Shown here in pieces: positions 56,298 through 64,000 of a DNA stretch of 64,000 bases. Positions within the stretch are counted from its first letter, which is position 1. Each line of letters begins with the position of its first letter. Below the pieces are notes generated by a model, which was given only the letters and a program-made list of their open reading frames with translations, had not been told where the DNA came from and ran no database searches. The stretch covers positions 1 to 64,000 of the forward strand of contig NZ_BQID01000009.1 of assembly GCF_021602345.1 (NCBI RefSeq), written 5' to 3'. The position numbers and the translations under genes are program-made. This DNA comes from Pseudomonas pharyngis. Its GTDB lineage: Bacteria > Pseudomonadota > Gammaproteobacteria > Pseudomonadales > Pseudomonadaceae.

Positions 56298-57256
56298 CCG
56301 ACGAATGCCTCGCGATCCTGCTTGAGCAGGGTCAGCAGCCACACCAGATCTTCCGGCAGCGGCGATTCCCAGCTCATGCGCTCACCGGTGGTCGGATGAT
56401 CCAGCTCGAGGAACCGCGCGTGCAGGGCCTGACGCGGGAAGTGCTTGAGGGATTCGACCATGGTTTGGCTCGCGGCCGGCGGAATGCGGAAACGACCGCC
56501 GTACGCCGGGTCGCCGACCAACGGGAAGTTGATGTGCGCCATGTGCACGCGGATCTGGTGAGTACGACCGGTTTCCAGCTTCACCCGTACGTGGGTGTGG
56601 GAACGGAAGCGCTCCAGCACGCGGTAGTGGCTGACGGCCGGCTTGCCGCCTTCCATCACCGCCATGCGCTGGCGCTGCTGGCCGTGACGGCCGATCGGGG
56701 CGTTGATCTTGCCGCCGGCGGTCACCACGCCGATCACAATGCACTCGTAGATCCGGCTGACGCTGCGGCTTTGCAGCTGCGCGACCAGTTTGGTCTGCGC
56801 CTGAATGGTCTTGGCCACCACCATCAGACCGGTGGTGTCCTTGTCCAGACGATGCACGATACCGGCGCGCGGGACATTGATGATGTCCGGCACGTGGTGC
56901 AGCAAGGCGTTGAGCAAGGTGCCATCAGCGTGACCGGCAGCCGGGTGCACCACCAGGCCCGCAGGCTTGTTGATCACCAGAATGTCATCGTCTTCATAGA
57001 CGATGTCGAGTTCGATGTCCTGAGCGACCCATTCACCCTGGGCCTCCTGCTCGGCAGTGAGCTCAAGGATGGCACCGCCATGAACAATGTCGCGCGGGCG
57101 GATGACCGCCCCGTCCACAGTCAGGCGACCTTCTTTGATCCAGGCGGAAAGGCGCGAGCGCGAGTGCTCGGCGAAGAGTTGGGCGGCGACTTGATCGAGG
57201 CGTTGGCCGCCCAATTCGGACGGCACCTCTGCGCGAAGTTCAATTTTATCGGACAT
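56294..57256 (-). CDS. rluD: 23S rRNA pseudouridine synthase RluD
   Basis: This 320-residue enzyme modifies helix 69 of 23S rRNA (positions 1911/1915/1917 in E. coli numbering). It has an N-terminal S4 domain (about 15-75) and a catalytic domain with active-site Asp in [12 protein letters not shown]. It overlaps pgeF by 4 bp, the common rluD-pgeF pair. It is divergent from bamD across a 152-bp region. Confidence 0.97.
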   Translation of the reverse strand: MSDKIELRAEVPSELGGQRLDQVAAQLFAEHSRSRLSAWIKEGRLTVDGAVIRPRDIVHGGAILELTAEQEAQGEWVAQDIELDIVYEDDDILVINKPAGLVVHPAAGHADGTLLNALLHHVPDIINVPRAGIVHRLDKDTTGLMVVAKTIQAQTKLVAQLQSRSVSRIYECIVIGVVTAGGKINAPIGRHGQQRQRMAVMEGGKPAVSHYRVLERFRSHTHVRVKLETGRTHQIRVHMAHINFPLVGDPAYGGRFRIPPAASQTMVESLKHFPRQALHARFLELDHPTTGERMSWESPLPEDLVWLLTLLKQDREAFVG

Positions 57257-57408
57257 GCTCGGACTGGGCGTCGGCTACAGCCTTTGGTTTCGGCTGCGCG
57301 CTTGTGGTTAAATACGGCGTCTTTTGCCCCGGGGCTTTTCAACGGGGCGCTCATCATAACAGGACGGCCCCGCCCAAGACAGCGGCCGTCATAGGGACGC
57401 AAGCCGCC

Positions 57409-58425
57409 ATGCAAGTGAAACACCTGCTGCTGATCGCCATCCTCGCATTGACCGCTGCTTGCTCATCGAAGGAAGTCGTAGACGAAAACCTGAGTGAAGC
57501 CGAGCTGTACCAGCAGGCTCAACAGGACCTGGACAACAACAGCTACACCAGCGCCACAGCCAAGCTGAAGGCTCTGGAGTCGCGTTATCCGTTCGGTCGC
57601 TATGCCGATCAGGCGCAGCTGGAACTGATCTATGCCAACTACAAGAACGCCGAGCCGGAAGCTGCAAAATCCGCTGCCGAGCGTTTCATTCGTCTGCACC
57701 CGCAGCACCCGAACGTGGATTACGCCTACTACCTGAAAGGTCTGACTTCGTTCGACCAGGACGTCGGCCTGCTGGCGCGCTTCCTGCCGCTGGACATGAC
57801 CAAGCGTGACCCGGGTGCCGCCCGCGACTCCTACAATGAGTTCGCCCAGCTGACCAGTCGCTACCCGAACAGCCGCTACGCGCCGGACGCCAAGCAGCGC
57901 ATGATCTACCTGCGCAACCTGCTGGCTGCCTACGAAATCCACGTGGCCGACTACTACCTGACCCGTCAGGCCTATGTCGCCGCTGCCAACCGTGGTCGTT
58001 ATGTAGTGGAAAACTTCCAGGAAACCCCATCGGTCGGTGACGGCCTGGCGGTGATGACCGAAGCCTACCAGCGCCTGCATCTGGACGAACTGGCGGCCAC
58101 CAGTCTGGAAACCCTGAAGCTCAACTACCCGAACCACCCGAGCCTGCAGGACGGTCAGTTCGTGCCTCGCGTTGCCGAAGCCGACAACCGTTCGTTCCTG
58201 AGCAAGGCCACCCTGGGTCTGATCGAATCCCGTCCGCCGCTGCCGCCGGGAGAGACCCGCGCCAACCAGGACGTGCAGAAGCAGTTCCAGGACGCGAAAG
58301 ACGCGATCCCGAACGAGCTCAAGCCGAAAGACGAAAACGGCGACGTGATCGAAGAGCCGGAACCGGAGTCGAGCGACAGCGACCGTTCCATCTTCAGCTA
58401 CATGACCTTCGGTCTGTTCGACTGA
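57409..58425 (+). CDS. bamD: BamD, outer-membrane protein assembly lipoprotein
   Basis: This 338-residue essential lipoprotein of the BAM complex has lipobox LTAAC (Cys18) and five TPR repeats (about 30-250) that contact BamA and BamC. Typical text is [17 protein letters not shown] and [17 protein letters not shown]. An acidic C-terminal tail is about 80 residues longer than in E. coli BamD (about 245 residues), as is usual in Pseudomonas. The ATG at 57409 is chosen because it gives the lipoprotein signal; the frame open from 57304 does not. Confidence 0.96.
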   Translation: MQVKHLLLIAILALTAACSSKEVVDENLSEAELYQQAQQDLDNNSYTSATAKLKALESRYPFGRYADQAQLELIYANYKNAEPEAAKSAAERFIRLHPQHPNVDYAYYLKGLTSFDQDVGLLARFLPLDMTKRDPGAARDSYNEFAQLTSRYPNSRYAPDAKQRMIYLRNLLAAYEIHVADYYLTRQAYVAAANRGRYVVENFQETPSVGDGLAVMTEAYQRLHLDELAATSLETLKLNYPNHPSLQDGQFVPRVAEADNRSFLSKATLGLIESRPPLPPGETRANQDVQKQFQDAKDAIPNELKPKDENGDVIEEPEPESSDSDRSIFSYMTFGLFD

Positions 58426-58441
58426 TCACTGCGGTGATGCC

Positions 58442-58471
58442 AAAAAGGGAGATCTTCGGATCTCCCTTTTT
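58442..58471 (+). terminator. Rho-independent terminator of bamD
   Basis: 13-bp stem AAAAAGGGAGATC/GATCTCCCTTTTT with a TTCG tetraloop, 16 bp after the stop. Confidence 0.92.
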
Positions 58472-58550
58472 ATTGCGGCGTGTGATTGGGCTGTGCGCCT
58501 GTCGGGTCCTTGGCTAAACTGCCGAATCATTAGCCGAAAAGCCGCCCATC

Positions 58551-58784
58551 ATGCTTCGTTTACTGTTCTGGATTGCCTTGATCGCCGCTGCTGTGTGGTT
58601 GTGGCGCAAATTCAAGGCCCCCGCCTCGTCCACCCGATCGCCTCGCGAACAGGATGCCGCGCCGATGGTGCGCTGCGCCCATTGCGGCGTGCACCTGCCC
58701 CGCGACCGCGCGCTGAACCTTCAACAACAGTGGTATTGCAGCCAGGCTCACCTTGAGCAAGGCCCCGGTTCCAGTGATCGCTGA
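58551..58784 (+). CDS. PP0621 family small membrane protein
   Basis: This 77-residue protein begins with one membrane helix (MLRLLFWIALIAAAVWLWRKF). A cytoplasmic zinc-finger-like part follows with CAHCGVHLP and WYCSQAH, i.e. C-x2-C plus C-x3-H spacing. The family is defined by P. putida PP0621 and has no known function. It overlaps the pilS frame by about 30 bp and is likely co-transcribed with pilSR. Confidence 0.85.
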   Translation: MLRLLFWIALIAAAVWLWRKFKAPASSTRSPREQDAAPMVRCAHCGVHLPRDRALNLQQQWYCSQAHLEQGPGSSDR

Positions 58785-60363
58785 GGCTGACAACGCCGAC
58801 AGCAAACAGGCCCAGCGACTGCTGCGTCTCTATCATCTGTACCGTTTAAGTGTCGGCATCACCCTGGTGTTGCTGATCTCCAGCAACATGGACAACCGCC
58901 TGCTGACCTCGGCCAACGACGAGTGGCTGCGCAATGGCAGCTGGTTGTACCTGGTGCTGAACATCCTGCTGGTGGTGTTCCTCGAGAACATCCGCCGCCC
59001 GGCCCAGCTGTTCGGCCTGGCACTGGTCGACATCCTGCTGCTGTGCGGCGTGTTCTACGCGGCGGGCGGTGTGGCCAGTGCGATTGGCAACTTGCTGATC
59101 GTTTCGGTGGCCATCAGCAACACCTTGCTGCGACGACGTATCGGCTTGCTGATCGCCGCCATCGCCACCCTCGGCATCGTCGGGCTCAGCTTTCTGCTGA
59201 GTTTCAGCCATTCCCTGAGCGCCAACGACTATCTGCAGGCCGGCACCCTCGGCGCCCTATGCTTCGCGGCGTCATTGCTGGTGCAAGGATTGATGCGCCG
59301 TCTCGAAGTCAGTGAGAACCTGGCCGAGCTGCGCGCCAGCGAAGTGGTGGGGCTCGAAGCCCTCAACGCGCTGATCCTGCAACGCATGCGCACCGGCATT
59401 CTGGTGCTCGACGAACAGCGCCGGGTGCAACTGGCCAATCACAGCGCGAGGACCTTGCTGGGCCAAACGCACCTTGAAGGCGACTTGATCGACGAGCACT
59501 CGAGCGCATTGGTCGAACGCCTGCAACTGTGGCTGAACAACCCGACTCTGCGCCCGCAAAGCCTGAAAATCGCCGGCAATGGCCTGGAGCTGCAGCCGAG
59601 CTTCATCGCCCTGGAACAGAGCCCGAACCGCCAGACCCTGGTGTTTCTCGAAGACCTCGCCCAGATCGCCCAGCAGGCCCAGCAATTGAAACTGGCCGCG
59701 CTGGGCCGCCTGACTGCCGGTATCGCCCATGAAATCCGCAATCCGCTGGGAGCCATCAGTCATGCCGCGCAGCTGTTGCAGGAATCCGAGGAACTCGACG
59801 GCGCGGATCGGCGTCTGACGCAGATCATTCAAGACCACTCCCAGCGCATGAACCGAGTCATCGAAAACGTCCTGCAACTGTCCCGCCGTCAGCAGAGCGC
59901 GCCGCAACGGCTGGATCTCAAGCCGTGGCTGGAGCAGTTCGTCAGCGAGAGCCGCGAACAGGCCGGCGAGCGCCAGCACATTCATCTGCACATCGGCCCG
60001 GGGGATTTCCGCACGTTGATGGATCCCGGCCAGCTCACGCAGATTCTCGACAATCTGTTACGCAACGGCTGGCGCCACAGCGCCCTGCTGCACGATCCGG
60101 CCGAGGTCTGGCTGACGCTATCCATCGACCCCGAGAGCACGCTGGCCGTGCTCGAAGTGCAAGACAACGGCCCCGGCGTGCCGCTCGATCAACAGGCTCA
60201 CCTGTTCGAACCGTTCTTTACCACCAGCAGCCAAGGCACCGGCCTTGGGCTTTATCTGTCCCGTGAGCTGTGCGAAAGCAATCAAGCGCGCCTAGACTTC
60301 AAATCACGCCAAGGCGGCGGCTGCTTTCGCATCACCTTTGCTCACGGACGGAAACAAAGTTGA
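58753..60363 (+). CDS. pilS: PilS, membrane sensor histidine kinase of type IV pili
   Basis: This 536-residue kinase has six membrane helices (about 40-185), then a PAS-like linker (about 195-310) and the kinase core. The phosphoacceptor lies in GIAHEIRNPLGAIS, the N box in NLLRNGWR, and G boxes in DNGPGVP and GTGLGLYL. P. aeruginosa PilS senses PilA in the membrane and controls PilR. The start is uncertain: TTG 58753 has AGG 6 nt upstream, GTG 58774 would give 530 residues as in P. aeruginosa. pilR overlaps its stop. Confidence 0.93.
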   Translation: MSKAPVPVIAEADNADSKQAQRLLRLYHLYRLSVGITLVLLISSNMDNRLLTSANDEWLRNGSWLYLVLNILLVVFLENIRRPAQLFGLALVDILLLCGVFYAAGGVASAIGNLLIVSVAISNTLLRRRIGLLIAAIATLGIVGLSFLLSFSHSLSANDYLQAGTLGALCFAASLLVQGLMRRLEVSENLAELRASEVVGLEALNALILQRMRTGILVLDEQRRVQLANHSARTLLGQTHLEGDLIDEHSSALVERLQLWLNNPTLRPQSLKIAGNGLELQPSFIALEQSPNRQTLVFLEDLAQIAQQAQQLKLAALGRLTAGIAHEIRNPLGAISHAAQLLQESEELDGADRRLTQIIQDHSQRMNRVIENVLQLSRRQQSAPQRLDLKPWLEQFVSESREQAGERQHIHLHIGPGDFRTLMDPGQLTQILDNLLRNGWRHSALLHDPAEVWLTLSIDPESTLAVLEVQDNGPGVPLDQQAHLFEPFFTTSSQGTGLGLYLSRELCESNQARLDFKSRQGGGCFRITFAHGRKQS

Positions 60364-61706
60364 ACACGAGCCCACGGCAAAAAATCCTCATCGTCGACGA
60401 CGAGCCGGATATCCGCGAACTCCTGGAAATCACCCTGGGACGGATGAAACTCGACACCTTCAGCGCACGCAATCTCGCAGAAGCCCAAGCGCTGCTGCAC
60501 CGCGAGACCTTCGATCTGTGCCTGACCGACATGCGCCTGCCCGACGGCACCGGCCTGGAACTGGTGCAGCACATTCAGCAACGTTATCCCCAACTGCCGG
60601 TGGCGATGATCACCGCCTATGGCAGCCTGGAAACGGCGATCAACGCCCTCAAGGCCGGGGCTTTCGACTTCCTGACCAAACCGGTGGACCTGACGCGCCT
60701 GCGCGAGCTGGTCGGCTCGGCGTTGCGTATGCCGGCGCCGGGCAATGTCTGCACTTCGATCGACCGGCGGCTGCTCGGCGATTCACCGCCGATGCGCAAC
60801 CTGCGCAAACAGATCGACAAACTGGCCCGCAGCCAGGCACCGGTCTACATCAGCGGCGAGTCTGGCAGTGGCAAGGAGCTGGTGGCCCGATTGATTCATG
60901 AACAAGGCCCCCGCGCCAATCAGCCGTTCGTGCCGGTGAACTGCGGGGCGATTCCTTCAGAGTTGATGGAGAGCGAGTTCTTCGGCCACCGCAAAGGCAG
61001 TTTCAGCGGCGCGGTGGAGGATAAACCAGGACTGTTTCAGGCGGCCCATGGCGGCACACTGTTTCTCGATGAAGTGGCGGATCTGCCGCTGCCGATGCAG
61101 GTCAAGCTGCTACGGGCGATCCAGGAAAAAGCCGTGCGCAGCGTCGGCGGGCAACAGGAAACCGTGGTCGATGTGCGCATACTCTGCGCGACGCACAAGG
61201 ACCTCGACGCGGAAGTGGCTGCCGAGCGCTTTCGTCAGGATCTGTATTACCGGTTGAACGTGATCGAACTGCGTGTGCCGTCCCTGCGCGAACGTCGCGA
61301 GGACATCGAAGCGTTGGCCGGCCATGTGCTCAAGCGCCTGGTCAATGGCACCGGGCAGCCGGCGGCACGCCTTCATCCCCATGCCCTCGAGGCACTGAAA
61401 AACTACCGCTTCCCGGGCAACGTGCGGGAGCTGGAGAACGTGCTCGAGCGGGCACACACCCTGTGTGAAAACCGCACGATCGAGGCCGAGGATTTACGCC
61501 TGAGTGAAGGTAATGGCACCGCTGAAGGCGGCATTGCCGATCTCACACAGATCGACAATTTGGAAGACTATCTGGAAAGCGTCGAACGCAAACTGATTTT
61601 GCAGGCGCTGGAAGAAACCCGCTGGAATCGCACGGCGGCGGCGCAGCGGTTGAGCCTGTCGTTTCGGTCGATGCGCTACAGGCTCAAGAAACTGGGCCTG
61701 GATTGA
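60360..61706 (+). CDS. pilR: PilR, sigma-54-dependent response regulator of pilin genes
   Basis: This 448-residue NtrC-family activator has a receiver domain (acidic DDEPD and LTDMRLPDG), an AAA+ domain with GESGSGKE and GTLFLDEVADL, and a Fis-type helix-turn-helix (RTAAAQRLSLSFRSMRYRL). The sigma-54-contact loop reads GSFSGA (residues 213-218) instead of GAFTGA. It starts at a TTG overlapping the pilS stop (TTGA); the open frame from 60270 lies inside pilS. The expected target is pilA at 41 kb, which has a sigma-54 promoter and TGTC motifs. Confidence 0.94.
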   Translation: MNTSPRQKILIVDDEPDIRELLEITLGRMKLDTFSARNLAEAQALLHRETFDLCLTDMRLPDGTGLELVQHIQQRYPQLPVAMITAYGSLETAINALKAGAFDFLTKPVDLTRLRELVGSALRMPAPGNVCTSIDRRLLGDSPPMRNLRKQIDKLARSQAPVYISGESGSGKELVARLIHEQGPRANQPFVPVNCGAIPSELMESEFFGHRKGSFSGAVEDKPGLFQAAHGGTLFLDEVADLPLPMQVKLLRAIQEKAVRSVGGQQETVVDVRILCATHKDLDAEVAAERFRQDLYYRLNVIELRVPSLRERREDIEALAGHVLKRLVNGTGQPAARLHPHALEALKNYRFPGNVRELENVLERAHTLCENRTIEAEDLRLSEGNGTAEGGIADLTQIDNLEDYLESVERKLILQALEETRWNRTAAAQRLSLSFRSMRYRLKKLGLD

Positions 61707-61716
61707 GGGCCCCTTA

Positions 61717-61730
61717 GCGGGCAAGCCCGC
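61717..61730. repeat. Short REP-like palindrome between pilR and thiO
   Basis: GCGGGCAAGCCCGC followed by GAAAGCG resembles the centre of the Pseudomonas REP element at 29161. Only half of a REPIN is present. It lies between two convergent genes. Confidence 0.5.
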
Positions 61731-61764
61731 GAAAGCGATTTATCAGGCACCGCTAAAAAACTGA

Positions 61765-62865
61765 CTAGATCCGTCCGGCCGGTGCATACGGCGCCGGATC
61801 AATGATCGGCGCGCGCCCCAGCATCACATCGGCAAACAACTGACAGGACGCCGGCGCCAGCACCAGCCCGTTGCGGTAATGCCCGCAGTTCAGCCATAGA
61901 CCGTCAAAACCCGGAACCCGGCCAATGTAAGGAATGCCCTCGGGCGAACCCGGTCGCAGCCCGGCCCAGTGCCCCACCACTTCGGCATCGGCCAGCGCCG
62001 GCAGCAACTCGACTGCCGAGGCCTTGAGGCTTTCCAGTGCGTTGTCCGTCGGGGTCTTGTCGAAGCCTTCGTGTTCCAGCGTACTGCCGATCAGAATGTG
62101 CCCGTCACGGCGCGGAATCGCGTAGCGCCCCTTGGCCAGCACCATGCTCGGCAGGAAATCCGCCGCGCACTTGTAGAGAATCATCTGGCCCTTGACCGGT
62201 TCCACCGGCAGCGACAGGTCCAGGGTCTTGAGCAATTCTCCGCTCCACGCGCCCGCCGTCAGCACGATCTGATCGCCAGCGATCACACCGGTTGAAGTCT
62301 GCACGCCCACCACCCGTTCGCCTTCACGGACAAACCCGCTGACTTCACACTGCTCATGGATCGTCACGTTCGGCAGCGCCTGCAACGCCGCTTTCAAAGA
62401 CTTCACCAGCCGCGGATTGCGCACGTTGGCCACATCGGCCATGTAGATCGCCCGGGAAAAGCCGCCACCGAGCACTGGCACCGCATCATGCGCCGCCGAG
62501 ATATCCACAGCCCGTAGCGGACGGTCCTCCCGCGCGGCCCAGGCCAGCGCTTCGGCTTCGTCATCCAGATCCAGCCAGTACAGGCCGGTGGTGTGCACTT
62601 CGGGATCGACCCCGGTATCGGCAAACAGGCGCTCGCCCAGCTGTGGATAAAAATCCTGCGACCAATGCGCCAGCGCGGTGACGGCCGGGCTGTAGCGCCA
62701 CGGGTACAGCGGAGAGACGATACCGCCGCCGGCCCAGGACGATTCCTGGCCGACGTTCGAACGATCCAGCAGCACCACGCTGCCGACCTCGGAGGCGAGG
62801 TTGTACGCAGTGAGCAGGCCAATCACCCCGCCACCGACAATCACCACTTGCTGTTGCCTGGTCAT
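61765..62865 (-). CDS. thiO: Glycine oxidase ThiO
   Basis: This 366-residue FAD-dependent oxidase turns glycine into iminoglycine for thiazole synthesis in the thiamine pathway. It has the N-terminal dinucleotide motif VVIVGGGVIGLLTAYNLA and the DAO-family C-terminal pattern (GHYRNGLVLAPA). In Pseudomonas it sits between pilSR and the minor pilin genes. Other thi genes are not adjacent. Confidence 0.93.
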   Translation of the reverse strand: MTRQQQVVIVGGGVIGLLTAYNLASEVGSVVLLDRSNVGQESSWAGGGIVSPLYPWRYSPAVTALAHWSQDFYPQLGERLFADTGVDPEVHTTGLYWLDLDDEAEALAWAAREDRPLRAVDISAAHDAVPVLGGGFSRAIYMADVANVRNPRLVKSLKAALQALPNVTIHEQCEVSGFVREGERVVGVQTSTGVIAGDQIVLTAGAWSGELLKTLDLSLPVEPVKGQMILYKCAADFLPSMVLAKGRYAIPRRDGHILIGSTLEHEGFDKTPTDNALESLKASAVELLPALADAEVVGHWAGLRPGSPEGIPYIGRVPGFDGLWLNCGHYRNGLVLAPASCQLFADVMLGRAPIIDPAPYAPAGRI

Positions 62866-62922
62866 GTTTGATCCAACCGTAAAAAAGACAGTGGGCGCAG
62901 AAGGCGCCCGAAATAATGCGGC

Positions 62923-63324
62923 TCAGCGGCCCCAGCAATCCTTGGTGGTCAGCCCGGTGGTCGCGTTGTTCATGCTTCTGACACCGGTGTTGGTGAGGGT
63001 GAAATCCCCGCACTTGTCAGTGGCCATGGCCGTGCCGGTCTTGCGGGTCGCGGTCAGCAGGAAGGTCTGATCGGTGAGCGTCGGCGTGATGGTGTAGAAA
63101 TCGTTGCCGGTGCTCAACCCGGTGACACCGGTGTAGACGTTGTTCTTCGAATAGAAGCGCTCGAGGATCTGTGCCTGTTCCGACAAAGTGCTGACCACGT
63201 CGGCACGACGGCCCTTCTTCACGTATTCGGTGAGGCTCGGATAGCCGATGGTGATGACGATACCGATGATCGCAATCACGATCATGATTTCGATCAGGGT
63301 GAAACCTCGGTTGGATCTGCGCAT
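62923..63324 (-). CDS. pilE: Minor type IV pilin PilE
   Basis: This 133-residue class IVa prepilin has leader MRRSNRG and core FTLIEIMIVIAIIGIVI with Glu5. Its globular part carries two cysteines near the C-terminus (DKCGDF, KDCWGR), fitting the terminal disulfide loop. In P. aeruginosa PilE is the last gene of the fimU-pilVWXY1Y2E operon. Here it lies 15 bp downstream of pilY1 on the same strand and is likewise last. Processing by PilD is expected. Confidence 0.92.
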   Translation of the reverse strand: MRRSNRGFTLIEIMIVIAIIGIVITIGYPSLTEYVKKGRRADVVSTLSEQAQILERFYSKNNVYTGVTGLSTGNDFYTITPTLTDQTFLLTATRKTGTAMATDKCGDFTLTNTGVRSMNNATTGLTTKDCWGR

Positions 63325-63339
63325 GCCTCGAACTCTCGC

Positions 63340-64000
63340 TTACTGAATTTGCCGCCACATGATACGACGGCTGCCGCCGCCGGATTTTTCCACCAGGGTG
63401 GTGATACCGCCACTGGAATCGTTCACGACCTTGCGTGATGCACCGTTGACGATGGCGTTCAGGGTCGGGATACCGCCGGTGAACACCACGCCGCTGGAAA
63501 TCGTGTCGTTGCTGTCGACCACGCCATCGGCATTGGTGTCGAGCACCGCGTAGTTGAGCATCTTACCGCTGAACGCATCGAGTTCGATCAGTTTGCCGGT
63601 ACCGAAACTGGAACACGGGTCGGTGGTATCGACACTGGCCGTGGTGAACACGATGCGTCCCAGCACCAGACTGGCCTGATTGATCACCCGTTCGCCAGTC
63701 AAGGCGTTGTTGTACACCAGCGGCAGATACCAGCCCTTCTCCGCCGGATAAGTCGTGTCGTTCTGGCTGGTGGTGACGAACTGCCCGGTACTGCCGGAGA
63801 ACACCCCGGTAATCGCCTGCGCCTGCAAACTGCTGACCGTGATCTGGCCCGACCCGCCATCGGCATCCCACACCGAATAGAACGCCTGCAAATCCTTGTT
63901 GGTCTTGTCGGCGGTTTCGTTGAACTTGCCGGTGCCAACGAAAATCTGTTTGCCGCCCAGAGCGTTGTCCGCCAGTAACGGCTGCGCGGTGATCGGCTGA
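63340..64000 (-). CDS. pilY1: PilY1, C-terminal part (runs off the window)
   Basis: About 219 residues are visible, from QPITAQPLLADNALGGKQIF at the edge to SGGGSRRIMWRQIQ. The frame is open to base 64000, so the gene continues to the right. The text matches the C-terminal beta-propeller and tail of PilY1, the pilus-tip adhesin and mechanosensor (Neisseria PilC family). DTNADGVVDSND is an EF-hand-like calcium-binding loop known in PilY1. Only the C-terminus can be judged. pilE follows 15 bp downstream. Confidence 0.92.
   Translation of the reverse strand, partial: QPITAQPLLADNALGGKQIFVGTGKFNETADKTNKDLQAFYSVWDADGGSGQITVSSLQAQAITGVFSGSTGQFVTTSQNDTTYPAEKGWYLPLVYNNALTGERVINQASLVLGRIVFTTASVDTTDPCSSFGTGKLIELDAFSGKMLNYAVLDTNADGVVDSNDTISSGVVFTGGIPTLNAIVNGASRKVVNDSSGGITTLVEKSGGGSRRIMWRQIQ

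Overview
This is core chromosome of a Pseudomonas, most likely of the P. fluorescens group. The protein families, the gene order (msrQP-pssA-ilvCHI; tfoX-cbpA-prrF-phuWVUT; dksA-gluQ-cbrXAB-crcZ-pcnB-folK-panBC-pgi-acs; pilABCD-coaE-yacG; ndh; clpB; pilSR) and REP-type repeats all match pseudomonads as remembered. No database was searched. I see no insertion sequence, prophage, CRISPR array or genomic island. Almost everything is conserved housekeeping DNA, so the points of interest are regulatory RNAs, promoters, leaders and small proteins.

Layout. 1-322: tandem strong promoters firing leftward out of the window, apparently an rRNA operon leader. 323-6.4 kb (minus): msrQP methionine sulfoxide repair, pssA, and ilvI-ilvH-ilvC with a candidate upstream ORF. 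6.7-12.7 kb: a DUF4124 protein, yqcC, a TPR lipoprotein, mrcB (PBP1b), a phosphotransferase/ATPase fusion and a pentapeptide protein. 12.9-18.2 kb: a TfoX C-domain protein, a cyclic-nucleotide-binding protein, the iron-starvation sRNA PrrF with its Fur box, then the haem ABC transporter phuTUV with phuW and a divergent Rieske protein. 18.2-21.9 kb: sfsA, an aminotransferase, dksA and gluQ. 21.9-27.1 kb: cbrX-cbrA-cbrB and the sRNA CrcZ with its sigma-54 promoter and CbrB palindrome, the carbon-catabolite-control node. 27.2-36.4 kb: pcnB, folK, panB, panC, pgi, acs and a methyltransferase. 36.5-40.3 kb: a large DUF748 protein, a DUF2845 protein and a BON protein. 40.5-45.8 kb: pilA divergent from pilBCD-coaE-yacG. 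45.8-50.3 kb: small conserved genes, ndh and an EF-hand/EGKCG protein. 50.4-57.3 kb: a chemoreceptor, four tRNAs, clpB, pgeF and rluD. 57.4-64 kb: bamD, a PP0621 protein, pilSR, thiO, pilE and the C-terminal part of pilY1, which runs off the right edge.

Several regulator-target pairs lie in the same window. CbrB activates crcZ, and a Crc/Hfq-type A-rich motif sits at the acs start codon, which CrcZ would relieve. PilSR with sigma-54 should drive pilA, whose promoter carries a GG-N10-GC element and upstream TGTC motifs. Fur boxes lie on both prrF and phuT.

Start codons were revised from the longest reading frames where a ribosome-binding site or family length argued for it (ilvI, ilvH, pcnB, phuT, phuV, ndh and others).
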